Positions 1 to 7,973 of a stretch of DNA of 64,000 bases are shown piece after piece. The first letter of the stretch is position 1, and every line of letters starts with the position of its first letter. This stretch comes from an uncultured Ulvibacter sp. (lineage in GTDB: Bacteria > Bacteroidota > Bacteroidia > Flavobacteriales > Flavobacteriaceae). The notes beneath the pieces are model-generated. The model was not told the DNA's origin and made no database searches. It was given only the letters and a program-made list of their open reading frames with translations. Where the stretch lies: assembly GCA_938083445.1 (NCBI GenBank), contig CALKCP010000011.1, positions 62,001-126,000 of the forward strand, given 5' to 3'. The translations under genes and the position numbers were made by a program.

Positions 1-118
1 CATTTCATTCCCCTATCAATTAAAATAGCTGAGTATTTATATCTCTTAAGCGCAGTAAATATTGTCTTTCTTGATGCTTTTCATTGAATTTTAATTTCGC
101 ACTTAATAGGAGGTATAC

Positions 119-149
119 TTTGTAGAGCTATGTAAATTAATTATTTTTG
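119..149 (+). promoter_or_regulatory. Promoter of tRNA-Pro
   Basis: TTTG at 119-122, a 19-bp spacer and TATTTTTG at 142-149 match the Bacteroidota primary sigma factor consensus (TTG/TTTG, 17-23 bp, TAnnTTTG). The -7 box ends 13 bp before the mature tRNA 5' end, as expected for a short leader. Confidence 0.75.
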
Positions 150-162
150 TTCTTTTATTTTT

Positions 163-236
163 CGGGATGTGGCGCAGTCCGGTAGCGTACATGGCTGGGG
201 GTCATGTGGTCGCAGGTTCAAATCCTGTCATCCCGA
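163..236 (+). tRNA. tRNA-Pro (anticodon GGG)
   Basis: This 74-nt cloverleaf reads proline codons CCC and CCU. The acceptor stem CGGGATG (163-169) pairs perfectly with CATCCCG (229-235), followed by discriminator A at 236. The anticodon stem is CATGG/TCATG with the seven-base loop CTGGGGG, putting the anticodon GGG at 197-199. The T arm is GCAGG-TTCAAAT-CCTGT. The 3' CCA is not encoded. It stands alone between its own promoter and terminator. Confidence 0.95.
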
Positions 237-244
237 CTAAATGT

Positions 245-276
245 AAAATGATCCAGTGAAGACTGGGTCATTTTTT
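245..276 (+). terminator. Rho-independent terminator after tRNA-Pro
   Basis: Arms AAAATGATCCAGT and ACTGGGTCATTTTTT form a hairpin with a short GAAG loop and one G-T pair, ending in six T. It starts 9 bp after the tRNA. Confidence 0.85.
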
Positions 277-295
277 ATTTCTAAATGTGTCAAAA

Positions 296-362
296 GCATT
301 GCTTTTGTGAGCGTTTGGGAATAAAAAATGAGTTCGCTGCAAGCGATCATTTTCCATTTGCA
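296..362. repeat. 67-bp direct repeat, copy 1, with hairpin
   Basis: Identical to positions 400-466 except for one base (TGAGCG against TAAGCG). Each copy holds the imperfect palindrome AAAATGA-gt-TCGCT-gca-AGCGA-TCATTTT. On the minus strand the hairpin is followed by a run of six T, so it can serve as a terminator for acs. Confidence 0.85.
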
Positions 363-399
363 ATAAGGGTTTATTAGGATTATTTAAATCCCCTTTCAC

Positions 400-466
400 G
401 CATTGCTTTTGTAAGCGTTTGGGAATAAAAAATGAGTTCGCTGCAAGCGATCATTTTCCATTTGCA
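400..466. repeat. 67-bp direct repeat, copy 2, with hairpin
   Basis: Second copy of the repeat at 296-362, 37 bp after the first one ends. It lies 44 bp beyond the acs stop codon and is the likely first terminator of acs. The duplicated hairpin could be a small REP-like element. Confidence 0.85.
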
Positions 467-509
467 TGAAGCTTTGTACGGATGTTGTTATTCGAACAAG
501 AAAAACGTC

Positions 510-2417
510 TTAAACCACATTCTTCATAATATCGGCAACAACTTCAGGGTTTAACAAGGTGCTTATGTCACCTAAATTTGAGGTGTCTTTACAGGCTATT
601 TTCCGAAGAATTCGTCGCATTATCTTTCCGCTTCGTGTTTTTGGAAGTCCAATTACGAATTGCACTTTATCAAGCTTCGCGATAGGTCCTATATGTTCTG
701 TAATAATCTGATTGATCTCTTTTCTTAAATTAGTATGATCGCGAGATTCTCCTGTTTCCTTTAGAATTACGTATCCATAAAGTGCATTCCCTTTGATTTC
801 ATGAGGGAATCCTACAATGGCACTTTCCGCGACTGCTGTGTGTTCATTAATTGCATCTTCTATGGGTGCGGTTCCTAGGTTGTGACCCGATACGATGATC
901 ACATCATCAACACGCCCTGTAATGCGATAATAGCCAGTACTATCTCTTAAGGCTCCGTCTCCAGTAAAATATTTGTTCTTGTAAGTGGAAAAATAGGTCT
1001 CTTTATAGCGTTTATGATTTCCCCAAATAGTTCGTGCCATCGAAGGCCATGGGAATTTAATACATAAGTGTCCATCTACTTGATTGCCTTTTAATTCATT
1101 ACCGTGTTCATCCATTAATGTCGGCTGAATTCCTGGTAGAGGCAATGTAGCAAAGGTTGGAATCGTAGGTGTAGAGAAGGGGATAGGAGAAATCATAATG
1201 CCGCCAGTCTCTGTTTGCCACCAGGTATCAACTATTGGATTTTTTTTGTTGCCAATATTGTCATTATACCAGTGCCAAGCCTCTTCATTAATGGGTTCTC
1301 CTACAGTTCCTAATATTTTAAGCGACGATAGGTCATGCTTATTTACAAAGCTTAAGTCTTCTTTTGCTAGTGCTCTAATTGCCGTTGGAGCGGTATAAAA
1401 TTGATTCACTTTATGTTTTTCAACAACTTCCCAAAAGCGTCCCCAATCCGGATAATTAGGCACACCTTCAAACATGACCGTTGTAGCTCCGTTGGCCAAT
1501 GGACCATATAAAATATAACTATGGCCTGTTATCCAGCCAATATCTGCGGTGCACCAGTAAACATCATCCTCACGGTATTGGAATACATTTTTAAAAGTAT
1601 AGGCAGTATATACCATATATCCGGCTGTGGAGTGCACCATACCTTTGGGTTTTCCCGTTGAGCCCGATGTATATAAAATAAACAAAGGGTCTTCAGCATC
1701 CATGATTTCGGGAACACAATCGCGGTAAGCTGCATCCAATAAAGGTTGTAACCAAAGGTCACGTCCTTCTTTCATCTCTATTTTGGAGTTAATTCTCTTT
1801 GCAACCAGTACTTTTTTTATATCAGGGCAGGATTCGAGTGCTTCGTCCACAATACCTTTAAGGTCAATTGTTTTAGTCCCTCGGAAAGATCCATCGCTTG
1901 TAAGCACCATTTTGCAATCACAATCATTAATTCTGGTAGCCAAAGCTGCGGCAGAGAAACCAGCAAAAACTACCGAATGTATTGCACCAATTCTTGCACA
2001 AGCTAAAACTGAAACTGCGAGTTCAGGAATCATAGGTAAATAAATACAAACCCGATCACCCTTTTCAATGCCTTGTTCTTTTAGAACATTAGCAAATCGG
2101 CACACCCGGTCTTTAAGGTCGTTATAAGTAATGTGCTCTGCACTTTCCGAAGGGTCATTAGGCTCAAATATGATGGCTGTCTTGTCACCTCTGCTATACA
2201 AATGGCGATCGATACAGTTTTCTGTGATATTTAATTTCGCACCTTCAAACCACTTTATCTGGGGTGTATTTAGATCGTAACTTAATACAGCGTCCCAACG
2301 CTTATGCCAGGTGAAGTTTTCTTCAGCTATTTCTTCCCAGAAACTTTCCGGGTCAAGAACCGATTTCCGATACACTTGAAAATATTCTTCTAAACTTTGT
2401 ATCTGATAGTTACTCAT
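510..2417 (-). CDS. acs: Acetyl-CoA synthetase (AMP-forming)
   Basis: Activates acetate to acetyl-CoA through an acetyl-adenylate in the cytoplasm. The 635 residues are close to the usual length (about 650). The N-terminal ACAS_N region is present. The adenylate-forming P-loop YTSGSTGKPKG lies at residues 249-259, WWQTETG is the A5-type motif, GRVDDVIIVSGHNLG is the hinge region, and PKTRSGKIMRR near the C-terminus carries the catalytic lysine (K598), the site of regulatory acetylation in this family. The gene stands alone, facing away from trxB, with terminator-bearing repeats just downstream. The family match is clear over the whole length. Confidence 0.97.
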   Translation of the reverse strand: MSNYQIQSLEEYFQVYRKSVLDPESFWEEIAEENFTWHKRWDAVLSYDLNTPQIKWFEGAKLNITENCIDRHLYSRGDKTAIIFEPNDPSESAEHITYNDLKDRVCRFANVLKEQGIEKGDRVCIYLPMIPELAVSVLACARIGAIHSVVFAGFSAAALATRINDCDCKMVLTSDGSFRGTKTIDLKGIVDEALESCPDIKKVLVAKRINSKIEMKEGRDLWLQPLLDAAYRDCVPEIMDAEDPLFILYTSGSTGKPKGMVHSTAGYMVYTAYTFKNVFQYREDDVYWCTADIGWITGHSYILYGPLANGATTVMFEGVPNYPDWGRFWEVVEKHKVNQFYTAPTAIRALAKEDLSFVNKHDLSSLKILGTVGEPINEEAWHWYNDNIGNKKNPIVDTWWQTETGGIMISPIPFSTPTIPTFATLPLPGIQPTLMDEHGNELKGNQVDGHLCIKFPWPSMARTIWGNHKRYKETYFSTYKNKYFTGDGALRDSTGYYRITGRVDDVIIVSGHNLGTAPIEDAINEHTAVAESAIVGFPHEIKGNALYGYVILKETGESRDHTNLRKEINQIITEHIGPIAKLDKVQFVIGLPKTRSGKIMRRILRKIACKDTSNLGDISTLLNPEVVADIMKNVV

Positions 2418-2650
2418 AAATTTGAATGATTGCTCGAATTAATAATAGTAAAGCCGAATGCTTTATTCGATTTCAATTATTAAAAGTACTAAAAACGTGG
2501 TTTAAAACCGAATCAATTTGAATTGAAACAAATTCAGAATACGTAATTTTTTTTACAAATAAGACAAAAATAACTATTGATAACTTTTAGGGTAAGATTT
2601 AGTACAAAGTTGCTATTTTTACAATCTTAAAATTTCTGAAAAAAGCTACT

Positions 2651-3598
2651 ATGTCGAATACAATTGAAAGGATAAAATGTTTGATTATTGGTTCAGGTCC
2701 TGCAGGATATACTGCAGCCATTTATGCCGCTAGAGCCGACTTAAAACCCATTATGTATACAGGTATGGAACCTGGAGGACAGTTAACTACAACTACTGAA
2801 GTCGATAACTTCCCAGGATATCCTGAAGGTATTGATGGACCAACAATGATGGTGCAACTGCAACAGCAGGCCGAGCGTTTTGGTACAGAAGTTAGAATCG
2901 GTATGATAACTGCCGTTGAATTAAGTGATGAAATTGGAGGTATTCATAAAGCGACAGTCGATGGAACCACACAAATTGAAGCAGAAAGTATTGTAATATC
3001 TACAGGTGCTACAGCAAAGTATTTAGGTTTGGAAAGCGAGCAAAGACTTCGCGGTGGAGGTGTTTCCGCCTGCGCTGTTTGCGATGGTTTTTTCTATAAA
3101 GGAGAAGATGTTGCGATTGTAGGAGCAGGAGACACTGCGGCAGAAGAAGCTACTTACTTAGCTAATATTTGCAATAAAGTGACCATGTTGGTTCGTAAAG
3201 ATTATATGAAAGCATCAAAGGCGATGCAGCATAGAGTTACCTCTACTAAGAATATTGATCTGCGATACAATACAGAAATTGATGAAGTATTAGGCGGTAT
3301 GGTTGTTGAAGGTTTGAGAATGAAAAACAATCAGACTAATGAAACAGAAGAAATAGCCATTACAGGATTATTTATAGCCATTGGACACAAACCCAACACC
3401 GATATTTTTAAAGGTCAGCTAACCATGGATGATACTGGCTATTTAATTACGGAAGGTAAAAGCACCAAGACGAATAAGCCAGGAGTTTTTGCCAGTGGTG
3501 ATGTACAGGATAAAGAATATCGCCAAGCGGTAACTGCAGCGGGCACTGGATGTATGGCTGCGCTTGATGCGGAAAGATATTTGGCTACTCTTGAGTAA
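2651..3598 (+). CDS. trxB: Thioredoxin-disulfide reductase
   Basis: FAD enzyme that uses NADPH to reduce thioredoxin in the cytoplasm. The FAD-binding motif GSGPAGYTAA is at residues 14-23, the redox-active CAVC at 141-144, the NADPH-binding GAGDTAAEEA at 158-167, and a second FAD motif (ASGDV) lies near the C-terminus. The length of 315 residues is normal for the low-molecular-weight type. A strong terminator follows 37 bp after the stop. It is divergent from acs, with 233 bp between the two starts; a near-consensus -7 box (TATTTTTA, 2613-2620) lies upstream of it. Confidence 0.97.
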   Translation: MSNTIERIKCLIIGSGPAGYTAAIYAARADLKPIMYTGMEPGGQLTTTTEVDNFPGYPEGIDGPTMMVQLQQQAERFGTEVRIGMITAVELSDEIGGIHKATVDGTTQIEAESIVISTGATAKYLGLESEQRLRGGGVSACAVCDGFFYKGEDVAIVGAGDTAAEEATYLANICNKVTMLVRKDYMKASKAMQHRVTSTKNIDLRYNTEIDEVLGGMVVEGLRMKNNQTNETEEIAITGLFIAIGHKPNTDIFKGQLTMDDTGYLITEGKSTKTNKPGVFASGDVQDKEYRQAVTAAGTGCMAALDAERYLATLE

Positions 3599-3635
3599 AC
3601 AAACATGGTCTAGGCGAATTTAGTTTAGCGTTCAT

Positions 3636-3672
3636 AAAAAATCCGCTCCAATTAATTGGAGCGGATTTTTTT
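3636..3672 (+). terminator. Rho-independent terminator after trxB
   Basis: Perfect palindrome: ATCCGCTCCAATT and AATTGGAGCGGAT flanked by A and T runs. Because of the A run on the left it can also stop transcription arriving on the minus strand from the PspC operon. Confidence 0.9.
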
Positions 3673-3740
3673 AGTCTACATACCTCTATTCTTCTTTTTA
3701 ATTTGGTGAGTGACCGATGTTCAGCACTTCTTCATCGCTT

Positions 3741-5453
3741 TTATATATTCTCAATTCCGTCTTCATCGAATATTATTCGATGTGAATCGGCCTGATCATC
3801 ATAGAATTCAGTTTCTCCATCATTTTGCCAGTCATTATCGTCATCCTTTGTATTCGATCTTATTGGGTCCTCTGTTTCCTCCTTGCAATCGAGACATTGG
3901 GTTCCATTCTCTAGTATTCGCAAAAAATATTCTTCGTCGCCATTCTTCAAAATATCATCATAGTTTGATCCATTTCTATGAAAGGAATAGGTGTTTCTAT
4001 CGGCAAACAATACAGTGCCAACAGGAAGATAAAGAATAAGCTCTACTTCTTGATCGCGATATTTATTTTTTATGTCTGTTGTAAAGAAACCATTTAGGAA
4101 TAAATTATTGTCTTCCAGCGCATACCTATAAATGATTGCTTCGGCTCTTTTTTTGGCACTTAAGAAACTGTTTCCTTGCGCTTGCTTTTTAATTAATAAT
4201 GACCCAAGGCTGTCGCTTGTATGACGCACAATAAGACGAAGGTCGTTCGAATATATTATTTTTTGGTCATTCTCATCATACTGAATAACCAGGCCACTTT
4301 GTCTATTAACATCATAGTCATATTGGTTGTCGGCTCTCATTGCAATTCTCAAGGTGTCACTGCTTCTCACCGGCAAGACATTTTTAGTAATAGACTCTCC
4401 ATCAAAAGCCTGTTCGGTGGCCTGTTGAATGCCCAGTACACTAAGGCCAACAATGGATAAAATCCATAGTACAAAGAGGACAATTTTAGCAGGAGTTCCA
4501 ATAGACTTTAAGTTATCAATTAACAATTTAAGGCCTAAAATAAACAACACAAAGAAAGGTGTTCCAACGGCAAAAAATGTTAATAGAGAGATAAGCCAAA
4601 CTGGAGAGTTTGTGGTATCCACTAAAGTGACATATTCCATGACATCTCCCTGCCCCCATAAGTCTATAGACCCAAAGGCAAAAAGCCCTATAATTAAACC
4701 GATCAATGTGGAAAGAGAGAAAATAACCAACAAAACTCCTATAAATTTGACAACTAATTTAACCAAGGCACGAAGGATACTAGCAAGCGTATCAAAAAAA
4801 CCAGAAGCACCGCTTTTAACTCTTTGCCCGTATTTGTCGTAGTCGGCACTTTTTACTTTATCGGCGACGGCATCATACCCTTCCTTAAACTTTTTTTCAA
4901 TATTGGAAATATTGATAGGTTCTCCAGTCATTCTTAATTTGTCTGCCGTACTTTCGGCCGTAGGAACTAAGATCCACAATATTAAATAAACGAGTAAAGG
5001 GCTCCCAAAGCCAATAAGTACGAGTATTACCCATATTAATCGAATCCATATAACATCAACTCCGAGGTAATGTCCTAATCCTGCGGAGACCCCTGCAACA
5101 AATTTATCATCAATGTCTCTAAATAATTTCTTAGAAGTTTCGGGAGATTTACCGTTATCATTTGGAGTGCTGTCTTTAAAAATATCTTCATCGACCATAT
5201 AATCTTCGGGTTGTCCCATAACCGCTATAACCTCATCAAGTTCCTTCATGGATATCACTTGTGAATTATGTTTCGTTTTTTCTGAAAAAAGTTCAGATAT
5301 ACGAGCTTCAACATCCCGAATGATTTCATCGCTGCCTTGGGGATCTGTTAATGACTTTTTAATAGCATCGAGATAGCGTTTGAGTTTTCCGTAGGCATCC
5401 TCATCGATGTGGAAAAACATTCCAGCTAAGTTTACATTTACTGTTTTTTTCAT
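3741..5453 (-). CDS. PspC-domain membrane protein
   Basis: A 570-residue inner-membrane protein. Residues about 109-168 form a PspC domain (FRDIDDKFVAGVSAGLGHYL followed by two hydrophobic helices ending LILWILVPTAE), the domain found in phage-shock-type envelope stress proteins. Further hydrophobic segments lie at about 235-275, 290-320 and 325-345. The C-terminal third is soluble and beta-rich, with a predicted extracytoplasmic part rich in acidic residues. The start codon overlaps the stop of the PadR gene by 4 bp (ATGA), so the two are translationally coupled. In Bacteroidota, PadR-PspC pairs are common. A role in envelope stress is inferred from the domain only. Confidence 0.88.
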   Translation of the reverse strand: MKKTVNVNLAGMFFHIDEDAYGKLKRYLDAIKKSLTDPQGSDEIIRDVEARISELFSEKTKHNSQVISMKELDEVIAVMGQPEDYMVDEDIFKDSTPNDNGKSPETSKKLFRDIDDKFVAGVSAGLGHYLGVDVIWIRLIWVILVLIGFGSPLLVYLILWILVPTAESTADKLRMTGEPINISNIEKKFKEGYDAVADKVKSADYDKYGQRVKSGASGFFDTLASILRALVKLVVKFIGVLLVIFSLSTLIGLIIGLFAFGSIDLWGQGDVMEYVTLVDTTNSPVWLISLLTFFAVGTPFFVLFILGLKLLIDNLKSIGTPAKIVLFVLWILSIVGLSVLGIQQATEQAFDGESITKNVLPVRSSDTLRIAMRADNQYDYDVNRQSGLVIQYDENDQKIIYSNDLRLIVRHTSDSLGSLLIKKQAQGNSFLSAKKRAEAIIYRYALEDNNLFLNGFFTTDIKNKYRDQEVELILYLPVGTVLFADRNTYSFHRNGSNYDDILKNGDEEYFLRILENGTQCLDCKEETEDPIRSNTKDDDNDWQNDGETEFYDDQADSHRIIFDEDGIENI

Positions 5454-5788
5454 TTTTTAGTTTTTTCGCTAGTTACTCTATTCACAGCCTTTAGCAACGT
5501 GCTCCAAGTAGTGTTTAATTCTGTTAGAAATAATGTTCCTGTTTCAGTAAGGGCATAATACTTTCGTGGTGGTCCCCCGGTAGACTCCTCCCATCTATAA
5601 GAAAGTAATCCAGCATTTTTAAGCCTGGTTAGAAGTGGATAAATAGTTCCTTCAACCACCAGCAGCTTTGCTTCTTTTAAGGTGTCTAAAATATCTGAAG
5701 TATACGCTTCTCCATCTTTTAGGATAGAGAGGATACAGTACTCTAGAACCCCTTTGCGCATTTGCGCTTTTGTGTTTTCAATTTTCAT
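5450..5788 (-). CDS. PadR-family transcriptional regulator
   Basis: A 112-residue winged-helix repressor of the short PadR type: KGVLEYCILSILKDGEAYTS is the family N-terminal helix-turn-helix region and GGPPRKYYALTETG the wing. It overlaps the PspC gene downstream and a small ORF upstream, both by the ATGA overlap, so all three form one operon. A palindrome upstream of the operon at 6167-6191 is a good candidate for its own binding site. The effector is unknown. Confidence 0.93.
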   Translation of the reverse strand: MKIENTKAQMRKGVLEYCILSILKDGEAYTSDILDTLKEAKLLVVEGTIYPLLTRLKNAGLLSYRWEESTGGPPRKYYALTETGTLFLTELNTTWSTLLKAVNRVTSEKTKK

Positions 5789-5967
5789 CTGATTCCTTTT
5801 ACTTTAAATAACGGTTCATTTATAGTGGCAATATTAAGTGACACCATACTTTCATAATCGTCGCATATTTCAACTTTCAATTTTGAAGTTAAGTCTGTTT
5901 CTCTCGGTATTTCTTCACCGAGAATACTCAAGACTACTGCCAAAGAAAAACTCACTAGAGTGCTCAT
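5785..5967 (-). CDS. Small hypothetical protein, first gene of PadR-PspC operon
   Basis: About 60 residues if started at 5967 (MSTLVSFSLAVVLSILGEE...); a longer start at 5991 is also possible. It has a hydrophobic N-terminus (residues 3-16) that could be a signal or membrane segment, followed by a polar part with SMVSLNIATINEPLFKVKG at the end. The stop overlaps the PadR start by ATGA, which is the best evidence that it is translated. I do not recognise a domain. It may be a secreted or membrane peptide working with the PspC protein, but this is only suggested by the operon. Confidence 0.5.
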   Translation of the reverse strand: MSTLVSFSLAVVLSILGEEIPRETDLTSKLKVEICDDYESMVSLNIATINEPLFKVKGIR

Positions 5968-6147
5968 ATTTTTATGTATTTGTATCCGCAATGGGCGGAG
6001 TGATTGCTGTGATTATTTTTATACAAAATAGAAATGCCAATTTTTTATCTTTTGCAAAGTGCTTTGTTGCGGTGATAACTGTATAATCGAAGCTGTATTT
6101 TTTGATTGTATAAGAATGTATATTCCTATGCTTATTAATTTCTTATA

Positions 6148-6155
6148 CAAATATA
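6148..6155 (-). promoter_or_regulatory. Candidate -7 box of the PadR-PspC operon
   Basis: The minus strand reads TATATTTG, an exact TAnnTTTG match. The start of transcription would fall near 6141, giving a leader of about 170 nt before the small ORF. No good -33 box is seen; that region is occupied by the palindrome at 6167-6191. Confidence 0.5.
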
Positions 6156-6166
6156 TGTCCTAAAAA

Positions 6167-6191
6167 AGGTAGTATGTTACACATAGTACCT
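6167..6191. promoter_or_regulatory. Candidate PadR operator (25-bp palindrome)
   Basis: Arms AGGTAGTATGT and ACATAGTACCT are separated by TAC and match at 10 of 11 positions. The core ATGT...ACAT resembles sites bound by PadR-family repressors. It covers the -33 region of the candidate promoter at 6148-6155 (minus strand) and lies 45 bp upstream of the DUF4442 promoter (plus strand), so it could control one or both. Confidence 0.55.
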
Positions 6192-6235
6192 AAATTAACA
6201 TAAATTTAACAAATTAGTGTTTCCGTCAAAATGAA

Positions 6236-6243
6236 TATCTTTG
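6236..6243 (+). promoter_or_regulatory. -7 box of the DUF4442 gene
   Basis: TATCTTTG matches TAnnTTTG exactly and lies 17 bp before the ATG at 6261. It falls inside the first codons of the longest possible reading frame (start 6231), which argues that the real start is 6261. Confidence 0.6.
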
Positions 6244-6260
6244 TAAAAAAGGAACTCTCA

Positions 6261-6716
6261 ATGCCAATTAAGCCCAGTAAGATGAATGCGTTTTTGTTTT
6301 TCAAACTGCCAGCAGCCTATTTTTGTGGAGTACGCGTTACATCCATTTCATCGGCAACATGTGTAACTTCTGTAAAACACCGCTGGATTAATCAGAACCC
6401 CTTTAAATCTATGTTTTGGGCCGTTCAGGGAATGGCGGCAGAGTTGAGCACAGGGGCGATGGTTATCTCTGCTCTGAAGGAACGCAAGCTAAATATTTCT
6501 ATGTTGGTAGCTAAGAACCAAGCCTCCTTTTCAAAAAAGGCTCGAGGCCGTATTACTTTTACATGTAACGATGGAAATCATATCAAAGAAGTGATAGACG
6601 ATGCAATTGCCAGTGGAGAAGGGCGAATCTGCACAATGACTTCAGTTGGAAGAGACAGTGATGGAGATATCGTCTCAACCTTTGAATTTGAGTGGTCGGT
6701 AAAAGTGAGAGCTTAA
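6261..6716 (+). CDS. DUF4442 domain protein
   Basis: A 151-residue single-domain protein of the DUF4442 family, which has a hot-dog fold related to thioesterases such as PaaI/YiiD. Recognisable parts are the N-terminal MPIKPSK, KLPAAYFCGVRV, the core VKHRWINQNPFKSMFWAVQG and MAAELSTGAM, where the last two form the conserved helix region of the fold. The reading frame is open back to 6231, but those codons overlap a -7 promoter box, so I start it at 6261. The reaction is not known; acyl-CoA or thioester binding is a family-level guess. Confidence 0.88.
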   Translation: MPIKPSKMNAFLFFKLPAAYFCGVRVTSISSATCVTSVKHRWINQNPFKSMFWAVQGMAAELSTGAMVISALKERKLNISMLVAKNQASFSKKARGRITFTCNDGNHIKEVIDDAIASGEGRICTMTSVGRDSDGDIVSTFEFEWSVKVRA

Positions 6717-6808
6717 GTTTTCATTATAGCGAATTTTTTATTTTATTTAGTTGTAACAAATGAAGCATTGAATCTACATATGCTTACACAAACAACGTAC
6801 GGAAGAAT

Positions 6809-7609
6809 ATGGAAGCACATGAAATAGATTACAGCATTATTGGCGAAGAGATGCAATTCGTAGAAATTGAATTGGACCCTAATGAAGGAGTGATTTCAGA
6901 AGCAGGGAGCTTTATGATGATGGAGGAAGACATTGAAATGGAAACCTTGTTCGGAGATGGATCTTCTCAGGACAATAGTATTTTGGGAAAAATATTTGGA
7001 GCGGGAAAGAGATTGCTAACAGGTGAAAGCCTATTTATGACCGCTTACTATAATACTGGTCACGGAAAAAAGAAAGTCAGTTTTGCCTCACCATATCCTG
7101 GAAAAATAATACCAATAAATTTAAAGAAATTTGGCGGTAAATTCATTTGTCAGAAGGACGCTTTCCTATGCGCCGCCAAAGGCGTATCTATCGGCATAGA
7201 ATTTTCAAAGAAATTAGGAAGAGGTCTCTTTGGAGGTGAAGGGTTTATTATGCAAAAACTTGAGGGAGATGGAATGGCCTTTGTGCATGCTGGTGGCACT
7301 ACAGCAATGAGAGAACTTCAAGTGGGAGAAAAGTTAAAGGTAGATACGGGATGTATCATTGGGTTCGATAGTACAGTTTCTTATGATATAGAATTTATAG
7401 GCGGTATTAAAAACACACTTTTTGGAGGTGAAGGATTATTTTTTGCTTCACTAACAGGACCGGGTACCGTTTACATTCAGTCACTGCCATTTAGCCGTTT
7501 GGCAAAACGAGTTTGGATGGCTGCTCCAAGTGGTGGCGTCAAGCAAAAAGGGGAAGGCAGTGTTCTCGGTGGTTTAGGCGATTTGTTGGATGGAGATAAT
7601 TCATTTTAA
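6809..7609 (+). CDS. AIM24 / TIGR00266 family protein
   Basis: A 266-residue protein of the TIGR00266/AIM24 family, glycine-rich beta-sheet proteins of unknown function related to the yeast mitochondrial protein Aim24. Typical stretches are QFVEIELDPNEGVISEAGSF near the start, the FFASLTGPGTVYIQSLPFSR signature towards the end, and repeated FGGEG motifs. There is no signal peptide, so it is probably cytoplasmic or peripheral to the membrane. It is the second of three plus-strand genes and has no clear terminator. Function cannot be inferred from the sequence. Confidence 0.9.
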   Translation: MEAHEIDYSIIGEEMQFVEIELDPNEGVISEAGSFMMMEEDIEMETLFGDGSSQDNSILGKIFGAGKRLLTGESLFMTAYYNTGHGKKKVSFASPYPGKIIPINLKKFGGKFICQKDAFLCAAKGVSIGIEFSKKLGRGLFGGEGFIMQKLEGDGMAFVHAGGTTAMRELQVGEKLKVDTGCIIGFDSTVSYDIEFIGGIKNTLFGGEGLFFASLTGPGTVYIQSLPFSRLAKRVWMAAPSGGVKQKGEGSVLGGLGDLLDGDNSF

Positions 7610-7737
7610 CGAAGTTATTTAAATCGAATTAAAAGAATCTGTAGTTTTTTCGCTATCTTAAACAAAATCTTAAACATAAAACTCCTTCTGCCTATTGAAT
7701 AATATTACTTAATCGATATTTTAATTCTATTTTAACT

Positions 7738-7935
7738 ATGGCTAGAGCAATGTTTGACTATACCAAAGCAGTACTTTCTAAAGTTAGTTTCGACGTAAAT
7801 TTGTTCTGTAAAGAGTTAAGGAAGGCTTTAACTAGATTACTCCCCTATGAAATAGAGGAATTAAAAATTTGGATAGCATCTTTTCTTAAACAGAACCCAC
7901 AATTAAATCAATGTTTGGTTTTACTACCCCAATAA
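7738..7935 (+). CDS. Conserved small protein, 65 residues
   Basis: Short protein with the pattern MARAMFDYTKAVLSKVSFDV...FCKELRKALTRLLPYEIEELKIW, ending in a hydrophobic NQCLVLLPQ. I recognise this as a small protein widespread in Flavobacteriia, always of this size and always annotated as hypothetical. It looks all-helical and soluble, without a signal peptide. It stands alone between the AIM24-like gene and the convergent oxyR gene. The function is unknown. Confidence 0.8.
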   Translation: MARAMFDYTKAVLSKVSFDVNLFCKELRKALTRLLPYEIEELKIWIASFLKQNPQLNQCLVLLPQ

Positions 7936-7973
7936 ATAAACTTCTTTGCGCTTAAGAAATATTTTTTCTTGAT

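Noticed and set aside
1-3. CAT at the left edge, possibly the start codon of a minus-strand gene leaving the window
   Set aside because: Only one codon is visible, and no clear promoter lies upstream, so a gene cannot be supported.
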